The position numbers and the translations under genes are program-made. 21,647 bases of DNA from a virus, in IMG/VR virus record IMGVR_UViG_3300042309_000525, positions 1 through 21,647 of that record. One strand, 5' to 3'. The stretch's first letter is position 1, and each line of letters starts with the position of its first letter. Below, piece by piece: positions 14,798-21,647 of this stretch. The notes under the pieces are model-generated. The model did no database searches. It had not been told where the DNA came from and saw only the letters and a program-made list of their open reading frames with translations.

Positions 14798-15484
14798 TTA
14801 TTCCTTCGCTTTTAGTGTTGAAAAAGTCTTTATCAAATAATTCCAAGCCCGCTTGCTTGGTTTCCGTGTATATTCTCGAATCAGCAATTTTCCATTTCTT
14901 GTGCCTTTGTCTTCAAAGCCATCGCTATCAATTTTGTATCCATCATGAATCAGGACAATATCAGTATCAACAAATGCCGTTGTTTCATCATTGGACACCA
15001 ACGCTTCATGACAGATGCCTTCCCAAAACAATCCTGAATTCTTTTTATGTAATCTTCCTGCATGAAGTGCATAGCGTTCCCTGACTCTGTCTTCATGACT
15101 TGTATCATACATCAATCCTGAAATTGTAATCCATCCACCAACCGCGCCCGCTTCATCTATTGCCTGAATTTCTGCAATGGCATCTTCTGGGAATGTTCCC
15201 AAATATTCATCAGAATCAATGTGCAAACACCAATCGCCTGATGCCAATTCATCCATCTTGTTTCTGATTTGAGCAAAGTCAAAGTCAATGCCATAATCTT
15301 GATAATAGTAATGAATAGAAACAATGCTTGGTGTGTTCGCAATGACTTCAAATTGATTTTCATATTCATCCTTTTGTTCAACTGCACATGAAACAATTTG
15401 TGTTCCTTTTGGCAATCTTGAAATCAGTCTTGATAGGTTTGCTTTCTTTGGATGAATGATGCAAACTGATAGTAAATTATTCAT
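14798..15484 (-). CDS. Family-2-type glycosyltransferase inside the structural operon
   Basis: This 228-residue protein carries the signature of GT2 enzymes of the LPS/SunS-like group. FDFAQIRNKMDE (68-79) corresponds to the conserved FxxxRNxG region, GDWCLHIDSDEYL (83-95) holds the DxD metal and sugar-nucleotide site (D90, D92, E93), and FWEGICHEAL (153-162) matches the WxGxxHE motif (H159, E160) near the catalytic base. It is soluble, with no membrane segment. The ATG overlaps the upstream stop as ATGA and the next gene follows after 4 bases, so it is made with the virion proteins. The likely substrate is a phage structural protein, perhaps the tail tube next door; DNA or host surface glycan are alternatives. 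Confidence 0.8.
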   Translation of the reverse strand: MNNLLSVCIIHPKKANLSRLISRLPKGTQIVSCAVEQKDEYENQFEVIANTPSIVSIHYYYQDYGIDFDFAQIRNKMDELASGDWCLHIDSDEYLGTFPEDAIAEIQAIDEAGAVGGWITISGLMYDTSHEDRVRERYALHAGRLHKKNSGLFWEGICHEALVSNDETTAFVDTDIVLIHDGYKIDSDGFEDKGTRNGKLLIREYTRKPSKRAWNYLIKTFSTLKAKE

Positions 15485-15942
15485 GATATTCTTGTGTAAA
15501 AAATGCGAAATGTCATCAATGTCAATCCCTTTGTTTCATCATCTGAATATGTTATCGGCTCACTTGAAATATAGTGAACAGGTGAAAATGTCGTTGTTTC
15601 ATAATCTGATTTGTAGAATTCAATCCTGAAATCTTGCAATGAATATTCCACACGCTCTGCCAATTCTTGCATGGCATGTCGTAATTTGGCTGCACCCAAT
15701 GTCGGTGTTTTCTTGACTGAATTTCCTAATAGAATAAACAAATCTATTTTGCCCAAATCGGCAACTGCTGACATGTCTTCCATTGACTCTGTGAATCTTT
15801 CATCTGTTGAACCATATATGCCAACATAGTCAAATTGATATGTTTCATATTTGTTCAGCAGGATTTGTTCATATATTCGAACACCTGACATCATGCCAAG
15901 TTTTTCAATGATTGCATCTGTGATGTGTTTTTCTCTTGACAT
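15481..15942 (-). CDS. Putative tail terminator protein
   Basis: This 153-residue protein begins MSREKHITDAIIEKLGMMSG. It lies after the gp10-like gene and before the tail tube region, the usual place of the tail terminator (gpU-like), which caps the tube at the head-proximal end. Length and mixed alpha/beta pattern agree (terminators are about 120-160 residues). There is a 3-base gap after the upstream gene and an ATGA overlap with the glycosyltransferase. No diagnostic motif is visible, so the call depends on gene order. Confidence 0.55.
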   Translation of the reverse strand: MSREKHITDAIIEKLGMMSGVRIYEQILLNKYETYQFDYVGIYGSTDERFTESMEDMSAVADLGKIDLFILLGNSVKKTPTLGAAKLRHAMQELAERVEYSLQDFRIEFYKSDYETTTFSPVHYISSEPITYSDDETKGLTLMTFRIFYTRIS

Positions 15943-15945
15943 AAA

Positions 15946-16551
15946 TCATTCCCGTGTTCTGTTTTGCATGTCTTGTATTTGCTGAACAATTGCCATCTTG
16001 ATTTGCTTTGTGAATCTTTCTTTGACATTTGAATTAAAATCATTGATTGCATTTTGCCAATATGGTCTTGCTTTAATATCAACACCGCCTTTCTGTTCAA
16101 CTGACAATGCAATCCTTTTGAAAAATGGTGCCTTTGTTTTGTAATATTTGAACCAAAAGAATTGTGCCATTTTGGTTGTTTCCTTTTTCATCTTTCTGCC
16201 ACTTTTGCTTTTGATGACAGTCAATGGTGTTCCTTTGATGAATCCACCAAATTCATGAATTGCTGCATAAACAACTTTGCTTCCATATTCCAATTCAAAT
16301 TTGTTTCCGCTTTGTTTTGCACGATAGATATTGTTTGGATTATTCTTGATGAATGATTGAAACAAATTGCCACTTGATTTGTAGAGAACATTTCCTGTAT
16401 TGAATACAGGTGCTGCCGATGATGCACCGCCTGTTGCACCCTGATCCTTCATGAATTTCGCAATTGATATTTGCATGAAGACAGGGAATTGTTGCATCTG
16501 ATCCGCAATGACAGGTCTGATGACATTCATTGCTTGTGAAGCTGAAAACAT
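15946..16551 (-). CDS. HK97 gp10-like head-tail joining protein
   Basis: This 201-residue protein contains YAAIHEFGG (about residues 94-102) and ARPYWQNAI (about 162-170). The YAxxHExG ... ARPxxxxA pairing is typical of HK97 gp10-like and virion-morphogenesis proteins of the neck. The C-terminal helix is basic. The ATG directly follows the stop of the connector gene (TAAATG). Role: completes the neck so tails can join, inferred from family. Confidence 0.75.
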   Translation of the reverse strand: MFSASQAMNVIRPVIADQMQQFPVFMQISIAKFMKDQGATGGASSAAPVFNTGNVLYKSSGNLFQSFIKNNPNNIYRAKQSGNKFELEYGSKVVYAAIHEFGGFIKGTPLTVIKSKSGRKMKKETTKMAQFFWFKYYKTKAPFFKRIALSVEQKGGVDIKARPYWQNAINDFNSNVKERFTKQIKMAIVQQIQDMQNRTRE

Positions 16552-17178
16552 TTACACCACCGCAATTCTATATTTGTCAAAGAATCTTTGCCATTTTAAA
16601 TCCTGCAAAATACTTGCATTCACATTCTGTCCTGCACCACCTGTGGAAACAGAACCAAGTCCAAACCAATTTCCACCATTTGCACTTTGCTTGTAGATCC
16701 ATGATGCCATTTCAACAATGCCTTGAATCACTGTATTGGGTAAATTGGCATCACTCCAACCTGTTGAAAGCGTTGCGCGAAATTGACCACTGTTGATATT
16801 CCTGAATATCACGAAATTCAATCCGTTGTCAACTGATGTTGTATAGTTTCCTGCACTGACATTTGCATAGTTTCCGAATTCATCAACACGCCATTGAAAT
16901 GCCGTCACAGATGTGTTTGCATTGAAAGGGATATATTTCCACCTGTGTTCACTTTCCAAGCCGTGGCGGGCTTGAGAATAGGTAAAAACATAATTCATAA
17001 CAGATGCCCTGAGAGGCTGGTTGCAATAGCCCTCAGCCTCATCAAAGCATATGTCAAATAGATCATCGAACCATTCGTATAAAACGGCATCCTCCGCAGA
17101 TTGATCACCTGCCAATTCAAGATTGTTGAATTGAAAAAATGCCTGTTGAATTCTGGGGTATGCCGTTGTATAACTCAT
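16552..17178 (-). CDS. Head-tail connector (gp6-like adaptor)
   Basis: This 208-residue protein begins MSYTTAYPRIQQAFFQFNNL and includes a helical N-terminal region (about 25-60) with EAEGYCNQPLR, a pattern seen in HK97 gp6-like or DNA-packaging adaptor proteins (DxxxxxxEGYCxRPL), followed by a beta-rich middle that is longer than in short adaptors. Adaptors dock on the portal ring. It overlaps the upstream gene by ATGA. The extra beta part could be an added surface domain. Confidence 0.7.
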   Translation of the reverse strand: MSYTTAYPRIQQAFFQFNNLELAGDQSAEDAVLYEWFDDLFDICFDEAEGYCNQPLRASVMNYVFTYSQARHGLESEHRWKYIPFNANTSVTAFQWRVDEFGNYANVSAGNYTTSVDNGLNFVIFRNINSGQFRATLSTGWSDANLPNTVIQGIVEMASWIYKQSANGGNWFGLGSVSTGGAGQNVNASILQDLKWQRFFDKYRIAVV

Positions 17179-17357
17179 TTTTTGAATGCCTTTGGTTCTG
17201 ATGATTTCTTGGAAATTACGGATGCAGGTTTTTCGCCTGCATCCTCTTTTGTTACATGTCCACTTGCATGAAGTTTTTCAAATTCAAAATCTTTCAATTG
17301 TGTAATTCTTCCAACTTCCAAACCTGCAAATGATTTCAAAACAATTGCTTCAATCAT
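17175..17357 (-). CDS. Small capsid-region protein
   Basis: This 60-residue protein, MIEAIVLKSFAGLEVGRITQ at its start, follows the pattern of a common small gene between capsid and connector genes: a single SH3-like strand set (VLKxFxGxxVGxxxxLxxxExxxLxxxGxV) with a Lys/Ser-rich tail. Role unknown; it may occupy the connector or be a head completion factor. It starts 11 bases after the capsid gene stop with AGGTG close upstream, and ends in an ATGA overlap. Confidence 0.65.
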   Translation of the reverse strand: MIEAIVLKSFAGLEVGRITQLKDFEFEKLHASGHVTKEDAGEKPASVISKKSSEPKAFKK

Positions 17358-17368
17358 GATTCACCTGA

Positions 17369-18592
17369 TTAAGTAGTTGATGTTTTCAACACACCGATTG
17401 CAGATGGTGCAGGGAATGCAATTCCAATTGATTCACTTACCATGATTCCGCGTTGTGATGTTCCACCCAAACCTGTTGATGCAAAGTATTCCTTGTATTC
17501 ATCAACGGCAACATCTTCACGAATACCAAGAATTGAATACTGTGAAAAATCTGCATAAACTGCTGATGCTGTGTTTGCTGCTGATGATGGGAAAAGAGAA
17601 TCAGGCACAACATGCATTGGTCTGCCTGTTGGTGTGACATAGGTATTGTTTTCGAGTGCTGTCAATCCAATTGAATTCACTTCCATTGGTCTGATCATGT
17701 CCCAAATTGGTCTGCCATTTACACCGTCTGTTTCTTTCAAGAGATGTCCAAATACAGATTGTGGCACAACAAATACACCATTTGCACCAACGGATGAATT
17801 CACACCCAAACGGAGATTGATGAGGTCTTTCCATGAGATTTCAGCAAATGTATCTTTGCCTGAATTATTTGCACCGCCTTGTCTAATTACGGATGTTCCT
17901 GACAATACCAAGCATCCTGTGAATTCAGGTGCATTTCCTGTGCCTTTGAAGAATTGTTTGTCTTCGGCTTCTGCCACTGCCTGTGCCAAACCTTGGATTG
18001 TGTAATCAAGAAAAGCAGGTGTTGCATCTCTTAATTGTTCATCAGTTACAATACATCCACCAACAATTTTCTTTGCTGTCAATGCTGTTCCTGTGTAGAA
18101 ACTTGTGCTGTCTGTCAATGTGAGGGATGAACCTTCTGCCACAACCGCTGCACTGAATGCACCTGATGATGTGATGTTTTCGATTTTGCCACGCATTGGA
18201 TAAATTTTTGCAAGTGCTCTTGCATATCCAAATCTATCAGCAAAAGACATAATGTCTTCCACCCAAAATTGTGGAACTGCAAAACCACCTTGTGAATTTG
18301 TGCCTGTGTTGAAATCAGCTCTTGTGATATATCTTTCATTTGCACGATTTGCAATGTCTTCTGCCACACCAATTTTACCTTTGGTGATTGCTGTGATATA
18401 ATCAGCAACAATGCGAGCTTGATCGCGTTTTGCATCATGCTCTGCTTTCACTTTCACAAAGCCTGATTGTGGAACATTTGTAGGGTTCATTCCACGTAAT
18501 TTTTCTTGTGCCAATTCATTTGCTTTGGTTTCAACAACCTTTTGCAAATCTTCTTTAGTCGTTGTTATGATGTTAGAATTCATCTTATTCAT
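17369..18592 (-). CDS. Major capsid protein, HK97 fold
   Basis: This 407-residue protein fits the Phage_capsid family: a charged helical N-terminus (about 1-95, the delta domain removed by the prohead protease), then NSQGGFAVPQFWVEDIMSFA and later PTGRPMHVVPDSLF and DFSQYSILGIRED, typical of the A- and P-domain strands. It directly follows the protease gene. The ATG at 18592 overlaps the protease stop as ATGA; an ATG at 18598 two codons earlier is also possible and no Shine-Dalgarno decides. It assembles the icosahedral shell. Confidence 0.95.
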   Translation of the reverse strand: MNKMNSNIITTTKEDLQKVVETKANELAQEKLRGMNPTNVPQSGFVKVKAEHDAKRDQARIVADYITAITKGKIGVAEDIANRANERYITRADFNTGTNSQGGFAVPQFWVEDIMSFADRFGYARALAKIYPMRGKIENITSSGAFSAAVVAEGSSLTLTDSTSFYTGTALTAKKIVGGCIVTDEQLRDATPAFLDYTIQGLAQAVAEAEDKQFFKGTGNAPEFTGCLVLSGTSVIRQGGANNSGKDTFAEISWKDLINLRLGVNSSVGANGVFVVPQSVFGHLLKETDGVNGRPIWDMIRPMEVNSIGLTALENNTYVTPTGRPMHVVPDSLFPSSAANTASAVYADFSQYSILGIREDVAVDEYKEYFASTGLGGTSQRGIMVSESIGIAFPAPSAIGVLKTSTT

Positions 18593-19914
18593 TTCCATTC
18601 AATTGTGTTCAAAATTGTTTCTGCATTCATCTTGACAGGCAATTCAATTGAAAAGCCACGCTCTGTGTCAATCGCTTTTTTGATTTTCTTATTTCCTTCA
18701 TTGATCATTCCAACGCCTTCCATAATCAATGACATTGTTGTTGCTGCAATTCTTCTGCCTGCTCTTGTTTCAAATGATGCTTCAACAGGTGCTGTTGCAT
18801 CAGGTGATGGTTGTGCAGGTGCAGGTTCATCTTGCGGTTCTGGTTCTGCTGTCGCATCAGGATTCAAAATTGACATGACTTTTTCTGCCATTGCAATTGT
18901 GCCTTCCTCTGCTGCTTGTGTTGCCAATGTTTCTTCAATTCCCAATTCCTCTTTCAAGAACAGCAATGCCGCTTCCTTGATGACTGGTAGCAATTGTTCT
19001 TCAATGGCAACAACCTGTTCAGGTGTCAACATTCGTTTTTCCTCATATAATTTTTTTAATACATCGCGGAAACTTTTGGGCTGCTGATTCTCAAAATGTT
19101 TCTTGATTAATGCATCACGATTTGCGGGAATCGTGACAACCGAAAATTCAACCAATTCTGATTTTGTGTATGTGATTATTTTTTCACCATTGATGGTTTG
19201 TTCTGTTTGTTCAATTGGAATGATTCCAACGGAAACGGCAGACACAAATCCATTCTTGATTTTGTCATTTACTTTGCATGCCTTTTCATCGTTCATGTCC
19301 AATTGGATTGTGGCTTCCAAGTTTTCACCATTCAAGAAAAATCCAAGACATTTTCCAATTGGCAAATAATCTGATTTGTGATTGATTAGGACAACAGGAT
19401 TATTCATGTACGCCGTGTAATCAATTCCACTTGGAATGATGATAGTTCCGTATCTGTCAACATCAGGTGTGCTGATGGTGAAAGACCAAATGCCATCATC
19501 CTTTTCTTCATAGCCTTCGCTCTCATAATCGCGTTTCACCAAAGTGAATTCACGATGAATAACATTTTGCATATTCATTCCTTTTGATTCTTGTTTTGCT
19601 TTTGCTGATTCAATTATGTTTCGTGACCATGTGAACCCTGCATCACCACCCCACAAACCCCATGCAACACGCCCTTTGCTTGGGTATCCTTTTTCATCAG
19701 GTTCAAAGCCTTCTGCTTTCTTGTCAACTTCATGCCTTGAAAAATATGAATACATCCTTTGCACAATGTCAAATGATAATGAATCACCATTGACAATTTG
19801 CCGTGCTCTGATTCTTCCAACTCGCGTTCCACCTTCGTGACCATCTTCAATCCATTTGATTGCACGGGCGGCTTCAATCTTCATGCCTTCTGTTGGTTTG
19901 TATTTTTCTGCCAT
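18589..19914 (-). CDS. Prohead protease with N-terminal accessory domain and scaffold-like C-terminus
   Basis: 441 residues in three parts. Residues 1-100 are a recurrent phage domain with GGTRVGRIRARQI, FSRHEVDKK and GRVAWGLWGGDAG; its function is unknown. Residues about 118-272 are an S78/U35 HK97-type protease: catalytic H179 (VLINHKSD), S228 (SAVSVGI) and E256 (ELVEFSVVTIPAN). Residues 285-441 hold a helical region, a Pro/Glu/Ala-rich linker (about 352-378) and an end helix, likely an internal scaffold removed on maturation. The ATG at 19914 follows the portal stop by 2 bases; a reading from 19953 overlaps the portal and is rejected. An internal ATG at 19572 has AAAGGA 6 bases upstream and would give the protease without the N-terminal domain. 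Confidence 0.9.
   Translation of the reverse strand: MAEKYKPTEGMKIEAARAIKWIEDGHEGGTRVGRIRARQIVNGDSLSFDIVQRMYSYFSRHEVDKKAEGFEPDEKGYPSKGRVAWGLWGGDAGFTWSRNIIESAKAKQESKGMNMQNVIHREFTLVKRDYESEGYEEKDDGIWSFTISTPDVDRYGTIIIPSGIDYTAYMNNPVVLINHKSDYLPIGKCLGFFLNGENLEATIQLDMNDEKACKVNDKIKNGFVSAVSVGIIPIEQTEQTINGEKIITYTKSELVEFSVVTIPANRDALIKKHFENQQPKSFRDVLKKLYEEKRMLTPEQVVAIEEQLLPVIKEAALLFLKEELGIEETLATQAAEEGTIAMAEKVMSILNPDATAEPEPQDEPAPAQPSPDATAPVEASFETRAGRRIAATTMSLIMEGVGMINEGNKKIKKAIDTERGFSIELPVKMNAETILNTIEWK
19572..19585 (-). promoter_or_regulatory. Internal ribosome binding site and start within the protease gene
   Basis: On the minus strand AAAAGGAATGAATATG places AAAGGA 6 bases before the ATG at 19572 (M115 of the full protein). 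The site falls exactly between the N-terminal accessory domain and the protease domain. It is as good a ribosome site as those of the clear gene starts in this window. Its use is inferred. Confidence 0.45.
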
Positions 19915-19916
19915 GA

Positions 19917-21647
19917 CTATTTGTCCTGAACAGGAAACAAATAACAACGGCAATTCACCACATTGGAAACATCAACCGATGTTCCGCCCTGTGATCTGCC
20001 ACACGGCCTATCAATCAATGAACCATCACGAAATTTGAACCAACCAAGTTCATTTTCAATTTGTCCATCCATGCGCCTGTGACTTGGTCTGACTCTGCCA
20101 TCCCTTTGTGAATTCCACATTGATTTGATTCCCATTCCTGTGAATACGCTTTTTTGCGTTCCTGTGGTCACTGATGTTGCCGTTGTCTGTGCAATCATCT
20201 TTGTTCTTGATGTTGAAAGTGTCCTGAATTTCCTTTGCAATATTTCATCAATCACTTCCTTTGGTTGTGTTGCATTTTCTGCAATGGTTTCAATGACATC
20301 ATCTTTTATCAGGAACATTGAATCTTGAATTGATTCAGATATATTTGCATTCAAATCCCGTGTCATCTGCTGAATTTCCTGCCCTAACTGCCCTGTCAAA
20401 TCTTCCATGCCCAAACCCAAATCAGACAAAACCTGTTGCATGACAACTTGTGTTGATTCTGCAATTGTCAAATTCAATTCATTCAATTGTTCATCAGTTA
20501 GGTTCATTGACATTTCAGGATCATAGCCTTTTGCAACGGCTTCATCCGCTTGTATTTGGAATTGTTCAACAAATGACTTGACAAGAATTCCCAATTTGCC
20601 TGATATGCTTTCTGCCATTTCATCATATTTTCGCCATGATTCAGCCTTTGCATCAGCTGTTTGCATAGGGAATGATCGTGGCACAATAGTATTTTTTGCC
20701 CCCTGCAATGCCCTTGGTTGAACGGAAACTGATTCAGGGGATGAAACTACTGATGTAATAGGAACAACGCCATTGACAAGCATTGCAACATCACCACCTT
20801 GAATTGTGTCATATCCTCTTTCACGTCTTGCATCATTGATTGTTTTGATGCCATATTTCAATTCGAATTCTTCCTGCTTGATTTGGGAATCAACATCAGC
20901 AAATTCGTATGGTTGTGCCTGAATCAATATGTCATCTTCAAATCTTCTGAAATGTCTTGTGAATTCCTCTGCCATGTAAATTGCAACAGGATCAATTGTC
21001 TGTTGTCTGAACACAGCATATTGCACTTCTGCTGTTGCACGATTTTGGAATTCACCTGTGAGCATTCCTGTTGGAACCCCAAACACCTGTGCAATTTGTG
21101 ATCTCACATCTTTTGAAATTGAATCATAAGACATTCCAATTTGTGATTCAGGCGGCATTGTCAATTGCAATCCACCATCTAACAATGCACGCAACCTGTA
21201 ATTTGGCAGGGCTTCATTCCATTGCTCTTTCAATGTATTCCATAAGTCACCATCAACATTGTCTGCTGATGTTGCAATCAATGGTGGAACGGCATCATTT
21301 GCAAAGAATCTTGCAAGATAATCGGACACCTCTTTGTCAATGCTTGCATATGGCAATACGGCGGAAACAAGTCCTTTGCCGAATATATTCATGCCAATCA
21401 TTTCATCGGGTTTGGAAGATGCAGGAAACAAATTCGCAATGTGCATCACTTCATCTTCAGGCAAAGTGAATGCACCATCATTCGCGGATTGATATACGTA
21501 ACCTTTGATGAAATTGTCACCACCTCTGATGACTCTCATTCTTGTTGGATTGAGAACCCACATTTGCAGTGGAACATCATGCCCTAATTTTGGTGTCCAT
21601 ACAAATGCATTGCCATTGATGTCAAACCAATTTTGAATTGATTTGAA
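19917..21647 (-). CDS. Portal protein fused to MuF-type minor head domain (5' partial)
   Basis: Open to the right edge; 576 residues are visible and the N-terminus lies outside. The first about 310 visible residues match the HK97-type portal family: WVLNPTRMRVIRGG, EVMHIANLFPASS, FGVPTGMLTGEFQNRATAE, then NDARRERGYDTIQGGD. A helical stretch follows. The last about 90 carry the MuF/SPP1 gp7 pattern: KMIAQTTATSVTTGTQ, MWNSQRDGRVRPSHRRMDGQ and CRCYLF at the end. Portals form the dodecameric DNA gate; MuF proteins are internal head components, usually from a separate gene. Here both are one continuous frame with no internal stop. The stop TAG at 19919 lies 2 bases before the protease ATG. Confidence 0.9.
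   Translation of the reverse strand, partial: FKSIQNWFDINGNAFVWTPKLGHDVPLQMWVLNPTRMRVIRGGDNFIKGYVYQSANDGAFTLPEDEVMHIANLFPASSKPDEMIGMNIFGKGLVSAVLPYASIDKEVSDYLARFFANDAVPPLIATSADNVDGDLWNTLKEQWNEALPNYRLRALLDGGLQLTMPPESQIGMSYDSISKDVRSQIAQVFGVPTGMLTGEFQNRATAEVQYAVFRQQTIDPVAIYMAEEFTRHFRRFEDDILIQAQPYEFADVDSQIKQEEFELKYGIKTINDARRERGYDTIQGGDVAMLVNGVVPITSVVSSPESVSVQPRALQGAKNTIVPRSFPMQTADAKAESWRKYDEMAESISGKLGILVKSFVEQFQIQADEAVAKGYDPEMSMNLTDEQLNELNLTIAESTQVVMQQVLSDLGLGMEDLTGQLGQEIQQMTRDLNANISESIQDSMFLIKDDVIETIAENATQPKEVIDEILQRKFRTLSTSRTKMIAQTTATSVTTGTQKSVFTGMGIKSMWNSQRDGRVRPSHRRMDGQIENELGWFKFRDGSLIDRPCGRSQGGTSVDVSNVVNCRCYLFPVQDK

Overview
The window is a contiguous piece of a tailed double-stranded DNA phage (or prophage) with siphovirus-type morphology. 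Every gene I can support lies on the minus strand, so transcription runs from right (21647) to left (1). The DNA is AT-rich and genes are packed end to end: most junctions are ATGA or TGATG overlaps or gaps of under 20 bases. I see no tRNA, rRNA, CRISPR array, insertion sequence, integrase or lysis gene. The host cannot be named. Many starts have clear Shine-Dalgarno sequences (AAAGGA, GGAG, GGAGGA), while the two visible promoters can be read as sigma70-like (17-base spacer) or as Bacteroidetes-like (TTTG upstream of a TA-rich element).

Region 1 (21647 to about 13400, head and connector genes): a portal fused to a MuF-type minor head domain (5' end outside the window), a three-part prohead protease (N-terminal accessory domain, S78-type protease, scaffold-like tail), the HK97-fold major capsid protein, a small capsid-associated protein, a head-tail connector, an HK97 gp10-like protein, a putative tail terminator, a family-2-type glycosyltransferase, the likely tail tube protein, and two small genes in the tail-assembly-chaperone position that may be joined by ribosomal frameshifting.

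Region 2 (13404 to 5144, tail): a 1505-residue tape measure protein, a Dit-like protein, a 605-residue putative baseplate hub or Tal protein, a protein with a C1q/TNF-like C-terminal half (likely receptor-binding or tail-tip), a 165-residue virion protein and a 66-residue protein ending in a run of glycines. A textbook intrinsic terminator (5079-5121) closes this late operon.

Region 3 (5065 to 1, early or DNA-metabolism genes): two near-identical promoter regions drive an LPD29-like protein and then a chain of very small unknown genes. These lead into an excisionase-like HTH protein, a Sak4-like RecA-fold ATPase, a 75-residue protein, a RecB/Cas4-type PD-(D/E)XK nuclease, a coiled-coil protein with a recombinase-type HTH, and a partial protein that may be a replication initiator and whose linker is encoded by six G-runs. 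The ATPase and nuclease together look like a phage recombination module.

Most notable: the glycosyltransferase inside the structural operon, the portal-MuF and protease fusions (the latter with a strong internal start), the possible chaperone frameshift, the duplicated early promoter, and the G-run tract. None of these alone proves a new system; the least explained block is the cluster of small genes at 3291-4984.
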